Source: Martelella lutilitoris (lineage in GTDB: Bacteria; Pseudomonadota; Alphaproteobacteria; Rhizobiales; Rhizobiaceae). From it: a stretch of 64,000 bases of DNA. The notes below the pieces were generated by a model. It was given only the letters and a program-made list of their open reading frames with translations, ran no database searches and was not told the DNA's origin. A program made the position numbers and the translations under genes. The stretch lies in NCBI RefSeq assembly GCF_016598595.1, contig NZ_CP066786.1, forward strand, positions 3,673,501 to 3,737,500, read 5' to 3'. This document shows positions 8,769-17,089 of this stretch, in pieces (positions within the stretch are counted from its first letter, which is position 1; every line of letters starts with the position of its first letter).

Positions 8769-11658
8769 TGACCGAGATCGAAACAGCGCCGGGCGTAGCG
8801 TCGAGCGTTAGCGCGGAGGTGGCATTCGCACCAACAAGTTCGTATCCGCTTACTGTGAACTGCATGCCGTTGACGTTAATCGGCGCAGTGCTGTCGACCG
8901 TGACCGTACCGGCATTTCCAGTGAACATCGCCACATCGGATTGAACCCAGACGGTATGAGGCGGTTGACCGGTGGAATCCGTCCAGTTCGTGCTCGTGGC
9001 CGCATCCCAGGTGCCATCGTGGCCGAAATCGGCGGGGGTCGCCCGTGGATGCCAGAAGATCTGCTGACCGCCGGCCGACTGGGCCAGAATGTAAAGGAAG
9101 CCGGGCCCTGCCACCGGATCGCTGAGCAACTGGTAATTGTTCGGGTTGTTCATGAGGGTAAGCTGGCTTGCGGCACCGGTCGCGGAGGAGGTAAAGTGGA
9201 TCAGATTGTAGCGATGCCCGGCAACGAGATTGGCCGGCATGAAAACCACATTGCCGGCGGTCATGTTCAGCGTGGTCACTGTAATCAGCGCTGGCGACGG
9301 GTTCGCGCCTGGATTCGGATCAAGCGTCACGTTCAGCGTCGACCCGTTGCCGAGCGTCAAGGCGCCGACGATCATCAGGGCCGGGGTCGTCGAATAATCG
9401 CCCGCGATCGTCCCGGTCTGACTGACCGTCACGTCACCGTTGATCGTGCCGGTACCTTTCAACGTACCGCCGGTCACCGCCACGTTGCCGTTGATCGTGC
9501 CGCCGCCGTTCAGCGTGCCGCCGGTCAGCGCCACCGTTCCTCCGAGCACGCTGTTGGCGAGCATATTGAAAGTGCCCGCCGTAACATTCGTCTGCCCTAG
9601 AAATGTGTTGCTGTCGCTGGAAAAGTCGAGCTGTCCGGCTCCCATCACATGGAAAATGGGAGGGTTCGTATTATCGGCGGCGGCTGTCAGAACATTGGTA
9701 AAGGACAGAGTAGGCTGGCTTGCCGACTGATTGACGGCAAGGGTAGCACCGGCAGCAATCGTGATGCCGGCCAGAATCGTGCTGTTCGTCGTTCCGTCGC
9801 CGAGCTGCAGCGTACCGGCGCTGATCGTGGTGCCGCCCGAATAGGTCTTGTTGCCGGTAAAGACGAGCGTGCCGGTGCCGCCCTTCGTCAGGCTGTTCAC
9901 CGCCGCCGGCACTGGCGCCCTGTTCATGCCGTCGGTGATGTCCACGGCAATCGTCGCCGTCACCGTGTCCACATCGATTTCGCCGACTGTGTGGAGGCGC
10001 GGCGACATTTGTAGTGCGCCCCCCGTTCCCGCGATCAGGTGATACTCCTGGGCCGAGAACACGAGCCTGTCGAAACCCAGCGAGCCGATAACGGTTACCG
10101 TTCCGCCCGTGTTGCCCTGGAAATAGCCGACCGACCCTGCCCAGGCGGTTGAATTCGAGCCATCCATTTGGGCCCAGTTTCCAAGTCCCGCGATCCATGT
10201 ACCGGACCCGCCGGTGAGCGGATTGCTGGTATAGCCGGGTGCGGGTGCGCCGCCGTTCCAGTATTGCGCGGTCTCGCCGGTCTGGCTGTCATAGGTGATG
10301 AGCCGGATCATGCCCGGCGAATTCACAACAGCGTTGGGATCAACCGCATTGAGCTCATACATTTTGCCCTGAGGCAGGCCTGTAACCGTTGCACTTGCGA
10401 AGATGGTTCCGGGCGCCGGGGTGAGCGTGCCGCCATACTGGAAGATATTGTAGACGGGCGCATTGCCCTGGACGGTGGCTGTGAGCGACGCCAGGGAAAC
10501 ATCGAGCGCGCCGCTGGTGACGAACAGGGGCTGGCCGGCGGTGGCCTCTTCCAGATCGGCCGTTATCCCCGTCGTATCTCTCGTGAACGTAACCGATGTG
10601 CCGAGCGTGAGCGTGCTGCCCTGCCGGTTGTAGAGTGAGCCGCTGTAGATGAGATCCACCGCACCGCCGAACCCGCCCGTGCCGGAGAGAATGCCGGAAA
10701 TATTCACCTTACCGACATAGTCGGGATTGCTGCTGGTCAGGATCAGCTTGTGGGTGGAGCCGCCGTTGCGGATATCAATCCGCGCGTTGGTATCGCTGGC
10801 GGTTTCGGTGTAAATGCGATTGCTGACGGTCTGGTCCTTTGTCGCCGAATAAAGGGCAAGGCCGGCATTGTTCGACATGATGATGTCGCCATTGACCGAG
10901 GCGTCGTAATAGGGTCCCGGGAGACCAGAGGCATCCAAGCCGCCGATCGAGAGGGCGCCGCTCTTGATGTGGGTGGCGCCGGTATATTGCATGTCCGTGA
11001 CGAAGGTGATCAGGCCGCCGCCCAGCGTGCCGTCCGAGCTTTCGATGTAGAGATCGGTCACACTGCCGTCCTGACTGTTGTGGATCGGCACGGCAAAGCT
11101 CTGAGTGTTCGGGACCATGCCGACGAGGGTTGAGTGGTTGCTGCCTGCGGCCGGGGCCATGTAGAAGGCGCCGGTGCCCCGGATGAGGTAATAATTCGTA
11201 TGGCCGCCGGCGCCGTTCGGCGCGCCGAGATAGATCGTGTCGAAATTGATGTTGCCGACGATATCGATCACGGGGTGCGCCCCGGCCGGGCCGATGAAAT
11301 GGGCATTGGTGCCCGGGGCGTTGGACCATGTCACGCCTGGCTGGGTGTTGCCGGCGTTCGTCCAGTTCAGGTTTCCGCCGACCGACCATGTGCCGTCGAG
11401 GGCGACGATGGGCGAGCCGTCGCCAATCACTGCCCCCGAGTCCCCGGGCGCATTCCAGTAGAGATCCAGGGCAGAGGCCTGCTGGGGCATGCCGCAGTAA
11501 AGCGCCGCCCCGCTCGCCAGAAGCAGCGTCGTGAATGCCGTGCCCGACAGGAAACGGGAAAGCGGGCGAGGCTTGTGCCCGCCATCTTTTGTCGCGCCAG
11601 GCGCAACATGACCGTTGCTGAAAGGACCCTCAGTCGAACTGCGAAAATTAGCAGACAT
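8377..11658 (-). CDS. Autotransporter, N-terminal signal and passenger part (frameshifted gene)
   Basis: The ATG at 11658 follows GGCGGGGGA and opens a long extended signal region: about 35 polar residues, a basic patch, then a hydrophobic helix ending near A-S-A-L-D. The passenger contains repeated modules that start [FY]W-N/H, continue with G-T-W and N-W, then A-x-F-x-G-x-x-G-T-V-T-V and a G-x-x-F/L strand. They start near + strand 11465, 10265 and 9060. Genuine sequence continues to I-G-V-I-L-G-D-G near 8720. After that the frame reads Arg/His-rich nonsense to its stop at 8377, while the adhesin sequence resumes in the next frame. Joined across one extra base, the gene would encode about 2206 residues with a complete signal-passenger-barrel layout. 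Confidence 0.8.
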   Translation of the reverse strand: MSANFRSSTEGPFSNGHVAPGATKDGGHKPRPLSRFLSGTAFTTLLLASGAALYCGMPQQASALDLYWNAPGDSGAVIGDGSPIVALDGTWSVGGNLNWTNAGNTQPGVTWSNAPGTNAHFIGPAGAHPVIDIVGNINFDTIYLGAPNGAGGHTNYYLIRGTGAFYMAPAAGSNHSTLVGMVPNTQSFAVPIHNSQDGSVTDLYIESSDGTLGGGLITFVTDMQYTGATHIKSGALSIGGLDASGLPGPYYDASVNGDIIMSNNAGLALYSATKDQTVSNRIYTETASDTNARIDIRNGGSTHKLILTSSNPDYVGKVNISGILSGTGGFGGAVDLIYSGSLYNRQGSTLTLGTSVTFTRDTTGITADLEEATAGQPLFVTSGALDVSLASLTATVQGNAPVYNIFQYGGTLTPAPGTIFASATVTGLPQGKMYELNAVDPNAVVNSPGMIRLITYDSQTGETAQYWNGGAPAPGYTSNPLTGGSGTWIAGLGNWAQMDGSNSTAWAGSVGYFQGNTGGTVTVIGSLGFDRLVFSAQEYHLIAGTGGALQMSPRLHTVGEIDVDTVTATIAVDITDGMNRAPVPAAVNSLTKGGTGTLVFTGNKTYSGGTTISAGTLQLGDGTTNSTILAGITIAAGATLAVNQSASQPTLSFTNVLTAAADNTNPPIFHVMGAGQLDFSSDSNTFLGQTNVTAGTFNMLANSVLGGTVALTGGTLNGGGTINGNVAVTGGTLKGTGTINGDVTVSQTGTIAGDYSTTPALMIVGALTLGNGSTLNVTLDPNPGANPSPALITVTTLNMTAGNVVFMPANLVAGHRYNLIHFTSSATGAASQLTLMNNPNNYQLLSDPVAGPGFLYILAQSAGGQQIFWHPRATPADFGHDGTWDAATSTNWTDSTGQPPHTVWVQSDVAMFTGNAGTVTVDSTAPINVNGMQFTVSGYELVGANATSALTLDATPGAVSISVSGTAQDNAKIGVILGDGGNAVPVDASVQHDRRLCGHARRRHHGQYGGRHGLADRHAIRPAFLCRQSASARSLDLRDAERDLFPCRPEQQHNLAGGRQPTGRILEPRPERGSEFARRRRQLDRDGRPCLVR
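8690..8740 (-). other. Frameshift junction inside the second autotransporter
   Basis: The frame switches here by +1 relative to the minus strand. A run of five G (minus strand; 8717-8721) is the obvious slip site: removing one G joins both frames. However, the module entering the junction lacks its usual second half (the L-T-K-x-G-x-G-T-L and N-T-Y-x-G-G-T strands). Loss of a repeat segment is therefore as likely as a simple one-base change or a base-calling error. Confidence 0.7.
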
Positions 11659-12251
11659 TTCATTCCCCCGCCTTGATCGCCGGAACAGCCGCGCTGTGGC
11701 CGTCACGAATTGATAAAGATTGCGAACTATATACATTTATACTAATATATATATGTATATTGTTCTATGTAATCAGTATACATTCTCATAATTCAATATT
11801 GCAAACTTATTTTTCTGAATTATTACTAGTCATAATTTGAAGAATGAAACATGGTCCGAAAGCCGGCAGAGAGCCCGCGAGGAAAGTCTCCATCTTGCTG
11901 AAGCCTGCGCGCAGTAAAGCAGGGGCGAAGGCCGCGTGGCAGGCTACTCGTCTTCCTTGCCAATCGCGGCCTGCTGGTGCGGCGTCATTCGTATGGAGAT
12001 GCTGAACGTGGGCCGTACCCACGAAATGCTAGAAGACCTTGCCGCCCGCTTCACCGCCGAGCAGGCGCTCTCAGGCAAGGAGCGCAAGGCCCGCGCCATA
12101 CTCCGGTACGAGATGGGATCGATGCTAGGCGGCCGTTCGCCTGACGCACGCATTCGATCATCAGACGAACAAAATTCAGGATGTGAACTTTTGGGCTGAC
12201 TTTCGTCGTCCTGCTCCCTAAAATCCTGAAGGTCGATAGGAGGTCGACATT
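11659..12251. other. Intergenic region between the autotransporter and pcaI
   Basis: The first 170 bases (11700-11830) are very AT-rich, with runs of alternating TA, and form the likely promoter region of the minus-strand autotransporter. From about 11930 to 12190 an 87-codon plus-strand frame and a 69-codon minus-strand frame overlap, but neither has a recognisable domain or a convincing ribosome-binding site. It may be a gene remnant. AGGAGGTCGAC just before 12252 is the ribosome-binding site of pcaI. Confidence 0.5.
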
Positions 12252-12959
12252 ATGGACAAGACGCTTTCAACGATTGAGGCCGCCGTCCGCCCGATTTTCG
12301 ACGGCGCCACCGTCATGATCGGCGGCTTCGGCGGATCGGGCGCGCCGATCGAGCTCATTCACGCGCTGATCGACCAGGGCGCGAAGGACCTCACGGTCAT
12401 CAACAACAATGCCGGCAACGGCCATGTCGGGCTTGCGGCCCTGATCGAGCAGAACCGCGTGCGCCGGATGATCTGCTCGTTTCCGCGCTCCTCAAACGCC
12501 ACCGTGTTCAACGAGCGCTATCTTGCCGGAAGGATCGAGCTGGAACTGGTGCCGCAGGGCACGCTCGCCGAACGCATCCGCGCCGGCGGCGCCGGCATAC
12601 CGGCCTTCTATACGCCGACCGCGTGCGGCACCGCACTCGCGGACGGCAAACCGGTAGAGGAATTCGACGGACGGCCCTACGTGCAGGAGCGCTGGCTGAA
12701 GGCCGATTTCGCCCTGATCAAGGCGGAGACCGCCGATACCCACGGCAACCTCACCTATCGCATGGCCGCGCGCAACTTCAATCCGCTGATGGCGATGGCC
12801 GCGACAACCACCATCGTCCAGGCGAGCCGCATCGTCGCGCCCGGCGGCATTGACCCCGAACAGGTGATCACGCCGGGCATCTTCGTCTCCTCGGTCGTCG
12901 AGGTCGCCGCGCCTGCGCAGGAGGAACTCCTCACCCGGCAGGAGGCCGTCTACCCATGA
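12252..12959 (+). CDS. pcaI: 3-oxoadipate CoA-transferase subunit A
   Basis: Encodes 235 residues of the class I CoA-transferase alpha subunit. With PcaJ it moves CoA from succinyl-CoA to 3-oxoadipate, the penultimate step of the beta-ketoadipate pathway, in the cytoplasm. Visible family features are the N-terminal V-M-I-G-G-F-G-G-S-G loop (residues 21-30), the N-N-N-A-G-N stretch, the P-Q-G-T-L-A-E-R-I-R motif and a G-T-x-L-A-D-G-K segment. The ATG follows AGGAGG. The stop overlaps the pcaJ start (ATGA), indicating translational coupling, and pcaF follows. The order pcaI-pcaJ-pcaF favours 3-oxoadipate over acetoacetate as substrate; sequence alone does not exclude the latter. Confidence 0.92.
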   Translation: MDKTLSTIEAAVRPIFDGATVMIGGFGGSGAPIELIHALIDQGAKDLTVINNNAGNGHVGLAALIEQNRVRRMICSFPRSSNATVFNERYLAGRIELELVPQGTLAERIRAGGAGIPAFYTPTACGTALADGKPVEEFDGRPYVQERWLKADFALIKAETADTHGNLTYRMAARNFNPLMAMAATTTIVQASRIVAPGGIDPEQVITPGIFVSSVVEVAAPAQEELLTRQEAVYP

Positions 12960-13639
12960 TTTCCGTCGACGATATCAAGCTTTCCAATGCCCAGATCGCC
13001 TGGCGCGCCGCCCAGGACATCAAGGACGGCGCCTATGTCAATCTCGGCATCGGCTTTCCCGAAATGGTGGCGAAATTCCAGCCGGAGGGCCGGCAGGCAA
13101 TCTTCCACACCGAAAACGGCGTGCTCGATTTCGGGCCCGCGCCGGAACCAGGCGAGGAGGACTGGGACCTCATCAATGCCGGCAAGAAGGCGATCACGCT
13201 GCGTCCGGGCACGGCCTTCTTCCACCACGCCGACAGTTTCGCCATGGTGCGCGGCGGCCATCTGGATGTCGCCATTCTCGGCGCCTATGAAGTGGCCGAG
13301 AACGGCGATCTCGCCAACTGGTCGACCGGCAAGGGCGGCGTTCCCGCCGTCGGCGGGGCAATGGACCTCGTTCATGGCGCAAGGCGCGTCGCCGTCGTTA
13401 CCGATCACGTGACCAAGAAGGGCGCGCCGAAACTGGTGAAACGCTGCTCGCTGCCACTGACGGGGATCGCCTGCGTCACGCGGGTCTACACCTCGCTTGC
13501 CGTCATCGACATCGCCGACGGCCATTTCGTTCTCCGCGAGAAACTGGCCGCCCTGTCCTTTGACGACCTGCAGGCGCTGACCGGCGGGCCGCTTCACGTA
13601 GAAGGCGATGTTGTGGACCTCAACGTACCGGAAGTGTGA
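12956..13639 (+). CDS. pcaJ: 3-oxoadipate CoA-transferase subunit B
   Basis: Encodes 227 residues of the beta subunit, which carries the catalytic glutamate of class I CoA-transferases in the E-N-G-V-L-D-F-G-P motif (Glu53). The N-terminal Y-V-N-L-G-I-G-F-P and the later G-A-Y-E-V-A-E-N-G-D-L-A-N-W and G-G-A-M-D-L segments are typical. It works as a heteromer with PcaI to form 3-oxoadipyl-CoA, the substrate of the thiolase encoded four bases downstream. The start overlaps the pcaI stop. Confidence 0.92.
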   Translation: MISVDDIKLSNAQIAWRAAQDIKDGAYVNLGIGFPEMVAKFQPEGRQAIFHTENGVLDFGPAPEPGEEDWDLINAGKKAITLRPGTAFFHHADSFAMVRGGHLDVAILGAYEVAENGDLANWSTGKGGVPAVGGAMDLVHGARRVAVVTDHVTKKGAPKLVKRCSLPLTGIACVTRVYTSLAVIDIADGHFVLREKLAALSFDDLQALTGGPLHVEGDVVDLNVPEV

Positions 13640-13642
13640 TCC

Positions 13643-14842
13643 ATGAAAGACGTCTATATCTGCGACTATATCCGCACCCCGATCGGCCGTTTCGGCGGCG
13701 CGCTATCTACCGTCAGGGCCGATGATCTTGCCGCAGTACCGATCCGCGCGCTGATGGAGCGCAGCCCGAAGACCGACTGGTCGGCCGTCGACGAAGTGAT
13801 CCTTGGCTGCGCCAACCAGGCAGGCGAGGACAACCGCAATGTGGCGCGCATGGCCACGCTGCTTGCCGGCCTGCCGGTGGAGGTGCCCGGTACGACCATG
13901 AACCGGCTCTGCGGTTCCGGCATGGATGCCGTCATCACCGCCACGCGCGCCATTCGCGCCGAAGAGGCGGAGCTGATCATCGCCGGCGGGGTGGAATCCA
14001 TGTCCCGCGCGCCCTTCGTCATGCCGAAGGCCGCAACGGCCTTTTCCCGCAATGCGGAAATCTACGACACGACCATTGGCTGGCGCTTCGTGAACCCCGA
14101 GATGAAGGCGCGCTACGGCGTCGATTCCATGCCGGAGACCGGCGAAAACGTAGCGGAGGACTTCTCGATCAACCGAGAAGACCAGGACGCCTTTGCCTGC
14201 GCCTCGCAACAAAAGGCCGCCCGCGCGATGGACAGCGGCCGACTGGCGCAGGAGATCACGCCGGTCTCCATCCCCCAGCGCAAGGGCGAGCCGAAGATCG
14301 TCGCGCGCGACGAGCAGCCGCGCCCGGAAACGACCGTCGAGGTGCTTGCCCGCCTTCCCACGCCCTTCCGCGCCGGCGGAACGGTGACGGCCGGCAACGC
14401 CTCGGGCGTCAATGACGGAGCGGCGGGACTCATCCTTGCAAGCGAGGAAGCCGCCGTCAGGCACGGCCTCAACCCGATCGCCCGCGTCCTCGGGGGCGCG
14501 ACCGCCGGCGTCGCACCGCGCATCATGGGCTTCGGTCCGGCGATTGCGGCGCGCAAACTGCTGCACCGGCTCGGGCTTCAGACCGGCGATTTTTCCGTGA
14601 TCGAGCTCAACGAGGCCTTTGCATCTCAGGCGCTCGCGACTTTGCGCGACCTCGGCATTGCCGATGACGATCCGCGCGTCAATCCGAACGGCGGGGCAAT
14701 CGCGCTCGGCCACCCGCTCGGCATGTCCGGCGCGCGCATCACCGGCACCGCGATGCTGGAACTGAAGCCGGGCGAGAAGGCGCTGTCCGCCATGTGCATT
14801 GGCGTCGGCCAGGGCATTGCCGTCGCCCTCGAGCGGCTTTGA
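13643..14842 (+). CDS. pcaF: 3-oxoadipyl-CoA thiolase
   Basis: Encodes 399 residues, the usual thiolase length. It should split 3-oxoadipyl-CoA with CoA into succinyl-CoA and acetyl-CoA, ending the beta-ketoadipate route. The nucleophilic cysteine is Cys90 in N-R-L-C-G-S-G-M-D-A; the C-terminal catalytic pair is His357 in A-L-G-H-P-L-G and Cys385 in C-I-G-V-G-Q-G. The N-terminal V-Y-I-C-D-Y-I-R-T-P-I-G-R sequence resembles known PcaF proteins. It is the third gene of the pcaIJF operon and converges on pobA. The ring-cleavage and lactone steps (pcaGH, B, C, D) are absent from the window and must be elsewhere if the pathway is complete. Confidence 0.92.
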   Translation: MKDVYICDYIRTPIGRFGGALSTVRADDLAAVPIRALMERSPKTDWSAVDEVILGCANQAGEDNRNVARMATLLAGLPVEVPGTTMNRLCGSGMDAVITATRAIRAEEAELIIAGGVESMSRAPFVMPKAATAFSRNAEIYDTTIGWRFVNPEMKARYGVDSMPETGENVAEDFSINREDQDAFACASQQKAARAMDSGRLAQEITPVSIPQRKGEPKIVARDEQPRPETTVEVLARLPTPFRAGGTVTAGNASGVNDGAAGLILASEEAAVRHGLNPIARVLGGATAGVAPRIMGFGPAIAARKLLHRLGLQTGDFSVIELNEAFASQALATLRDLGIADDDPRVNPNGGAIALGHPLGMSGARITGTAMLELKPGEKALSAMCIGVGQGIAVALERL

Positions 14843-14859
14843 CGCATTGCACGTGAATA

Positions 14860-14932
14860 TCGGCCCGGCTTCCTTGCAGAGGAACCGGGCCGACGAAGAA
14901 AAGGCGCCGGCGATAAAATCGACGCCGGCCCA
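14860..14932. terminator. Paired hairpins between convergent pcaF and pobA
   Basis: Two inverted repeats occupy the 98-base convergent gap. CGGCCCGG (14861-14868) pairs with CCGGGCCG (14885-14892), with further pairing into the loop. GCCGGCGAT-like arms form a second hairpin at about 14903-14930. Each strand's transcript could end here. T-runs are short, so the call rests on position and symmetry. Confidence 0.5.
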
Positions 14933-14940
14933 AGGACGCC

Positions 14941-16110
14941 TCAGTAAGGCAGCCCCACATAGTTTTCGGCAAGTTCCCGTCGCGCGGTCTCCGACTGTGA
15001 CAGATGCAAGAGGCTCGCCTTGCGCATCTCGGCGGCAAAACCGTCCTCGTCATCGAAGCGATGCAGCAGCATGGTCATCTGCCAGCTGAAGCGCATGGCC
15101 TTCCAGATGCGTTGCAGCGCCCGGCCGGAATAGGCGTCGATGCCCGACGAAGAGCCGGAACCGAAGCGTTCGACGAGCGCATGGAAGAGATACCAGACGT
15201 CGGAGGCGGCGAGGTTCAAACCCTTGGCGCCGGTCGGCGGCACGATATGGGCCGCATCGCCGACGAGGAAGAGATTGCCCCAGCGAAGCGGCTCCGAAAC
15301 GAAAGAGCGCAGCGGCGCGATGCTCTTCTCGATCGACGGTCCTGTCACCAATCGTGCGGAGACATCGCTCGGCAGACGGCGTTTCAGTTCGTCCCAGAAG
15401 GCTGCATCCGACCAATCCTCGGCCTTGTCGGAAAGCGGCACCTGCACGTAGTAGCGGCTCAGCGCCTTGCTGCGCATGGAGGCGAGCGCGAAGCCGCGAT
15501 CGGAATTGGCGTAGATCAGTTCTTCATGCACCGGCGGCGTACGCGACAGGATACCGAGCCAGCCGAAAGGATAGATACGCTCGAATTCCCGGCGCTTCTC
15601 TGCGGGAATGGTGCGGCGGGAGACGCCGTGAAATCCGTCACAACCGGCGACATAGGAACAGGCGATCGTCTTGCGTTCGCCCTCATGGATGAAGCTCACG
15701 GTCGATTGCGCCTGATCGAGGTCATCGATCACCACATCTTCCACGCCATGGAAAACCGGGGTCCCCATAGCGTCCTGCGCAGCGTAGAGATCGGCGGTCA
15801 CCTCGGTCTGGCCGTAGACCATGACCTTGTGACCGGTGAGCCCGGCAAAATCGATGCGCACTTGAAGATCATTGTCTGAGAGCACACAGCCGTCATGGTC
15901 GATACCCTCGACGTCCATGCGCTGGCCGACGCCGGCCTCGCGCAAGAGTTCGACCGCGCCCCGTTCGAGAATGCCGGCGCGGATGCGCGAGAGAACGTGA
16001 TCGCGGCCGGCGCGCTCCAGAACGACTGTTTCTATGCCCTGGCGGTTCAGAAGCTGGGACAGAAGCAGACCGGACGGCCCGCCTCCGATGATGGCGACTT
16101 GCGTTTTCAT
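14941..16110 (-). CDS. pobA: 4-hydroxybenzoate 3-monooxygenase
   Basis: Encodes 389 residues, matching the family length of about 390. It is a flavin monooxygenase that converts 4-hydroxybenzoate with NADPH and O2 to protocatechuate. The ATG at 16110 is chosen because GGAGGTCTTTC precedes it and the FAD-binding G-G-G-P-S-G (residues 9-14) follows at once; the frame runs 37 codons further upstream without support. The second FAD motif G-D-A-A-H-I-V-P-P-T-G-A-K-G-L-N-L-A is intact, and the L-S-R-I-R-A-G-I-L-E region matches PobA rather than other aromatic hydroxylases. It stands alone on the minus strand, facing the hydroxycinnamate operon whose expected product is its substrate. An inverted repeat at 16168-16205 may be its operator. 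Confidence 0.94.
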   Translation of the reverse strand: MKTQVAIIGGGPSGLLLSQLLNRQGIETVVLERAGRDHVLSRIRAGILERGAVELLREAGVGQRMDVEGIDHDGCVLSDNDLQVRIDFAGLTGHKVMVYGQTEVTADLYAAQDAMGTPVFHGVEDVVIDDLDQAQSTVSFIHEGERKTIACSYVAGCDGFHGVSRRTIPAEKRREFERIYPFGWLGILSRTPPVHEELIYANSDRGFALASMRSKALSRYYVQVPLSDKAEDWSDAAFWDELKRRLPSDVSARLVTGPSIEKSIAPLRSFVSEPLRWGNLFLVGDAAHIVPPTGAKGLNLAASDVWYLFHALVERFGSGSSSGIDAYSGRALQRIWKAMRFSWQMTMLLHRFDDEDGFAAEMRKASLLHLSQSETARRELAENYVGLPY

Positions 16111-16167
16111 GAAAGACCTCCTCCGTCCTCGCTGCCTCGACGTTAGCGGGACGACGAGAGACAGGAA

Positions 16168-16205
16168 ATGCACGAAAGCGGCATTGAATGGCACTAATCG
16201 TGCAT
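16168..16205 (-). promoter_or_regulatory. Inverted repeat upstream of pobA
   Basis: Arms ATGCACGA (16168-16175) and TCGTGCAT (16198-16205) are perfect complements with centres 30 bp apart, which puts them on one face of the helix. The site is 58 bases upstream of the pobA start. Its TGCAC half-sites recall the palindrome before the IclR gene (25781-25811), so the same regulator may act at both. That link is inference. Confidence 0.4.
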
Positions 16206-16221
16206 TTATGCGGATCATCAA

Positions 16222-16277
16222 AAAATATGATATTTTCGAAACTGTTCATTGACAAAACAATTTAAAGCTGGCTCTAC
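16222..16277 (+). promoter_or_regulatory. Candidate MarR operator and promoter of the hydroxycinnamate operon
   Basis: A 15-bp palindrome with 7-bp arms AAAATAT/ATATTTT around one central G lies at 16222-16236, and a TTGACA -35 box lies at 16249-16254. A weak -10 candidate (TCTACT) starts at 16273. The arrangement suits control by the MarR family regulator encoded in this operon (20900-21382). The -10 assignment is uncertain. Confidence 0.35.
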
Positions 16278-16303
16278 TTGCGATCGGGAGTTGAGGAGAA
16301 TGT

Positions 16304-17068
16304 ATGAAGATCGAAGGTGAAGTGGCGCTGGTCACGGGGGCTGCGAGCGGCCTGGGCGAGGCAACGGCAAAAAGGCTTGCCGCACGCGGCGCGAAGGTCG
16401 TCGTTCTCGACCTGTCAGCGGAGGCAGCCGAAAAAACGGCAGCGGAAATCGGCGGCGTCGGTTATGGCGCAGACGTCTCCGACGCGACGGCTGTCGAGGC
16501 GATTTTCGCGGACGTGACCCGTGAACACGGCGCGCCGCGGATCGTGGTGTCCTGCGCCGGGATCGGCACGGCAACGCGTATCCTGCCGCGCGACGGATCG
16601 CTGACGATCGACCTGTTCGAGCGCACGCTCCGGGTCAATCTTGTGGGCACCTACACCGTGATGAATATTGCCGCCCGTGCCATGGCCGATGCCGACCCGA
16701 TCGACGAAGACGGCGCGCGCGGCGTGATCGTCAACACCGCCTCGGTTGCCCATGAGGACGGGCAGATCGGCCAGGCGGCCTATTCCGCCTCGAAGGGCGG
16801 GGTCGCCTCGATGACGCTGCCGGCCGCCCGCGAGCTTGCCCGCTTCGGCATCCGCGTCATGACCATCGCGCCCGGCCTCTTCGAGACGGGCATGAGCGCC
16901 GGCCTGCCGGATGATATTCGCGCCGAAATCCTCGCCAACGTGCCCTTTCCGAGCCGCATGGGCCTGCCGGATGAATATGCGCGGCTGGTAGAGCAGATCG
17001 TCGAAAACCCGATGCTGAACGGTTCGGTGATCAGGCTCGATGCCGCGGCCCGCATGCCGCCGAAATAG
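16304..17068 (+). CDS. SDR family 3-hydroxyacyl-CoA dehydrogenase, CouN-like role
   Basis: Encodes 254 residues. A classical short-chain dehydrogenase: the nucleotide site is T-G-A-A-S-G-L-G (residues 11-18), Asp36 after the second strand favours NAD over NADP, and the catalytic set is Ser147, Tyr160 and Lys164 (Y-S-A-S-K). The closest type is the short 3-hydroxyacyl-CoA dehydrogenase (HSD10-like) group. As first gene of an operon with a crotonase, an aryl-CoA ligase and an amidohydrolase, it probably oxidises the 3-hydroxy-3-aryl-propionyl-CoA intermediate to the 3-keto form. That is the job of CouN in p-hydroxycinnamate breakdown by Rhodococcus jostii. GAGGAGAATGT precedes the ATG. Confidence 0.8.
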   Translation: MKIEGEVALVTGAASGLGEATAKRLAARGAKVVVLDLSAEAAEKTAAEIGGVGYGADVSDATAVEAIFADVTREHGAPRIVVSCAGIGTATRILPRDGSLTIDLFERTLRVNLVGTYTVMNIAARAMADADPIDEDGARGVIVNTASVAHEDGQIGQAAYSASKGGVASMTLPAARELARFGIRVMTIAPGLFETGMSAGLPDDIRAEILANVPFPSRMGLPDEYARLVEQIVENPMLNGSVIRLDAAARMPPK

Positions 17069-17089
17069 AGACGAACAAGAGCAGGACGC

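Noticed and set aside
11936..12199. Small protein gene of 87 codons upstream of pcaI
   Set aside because: No convincing ribosome-binding site or domain, and an equally long antisense frame overlaps it. Recorded only as an intergenic region.
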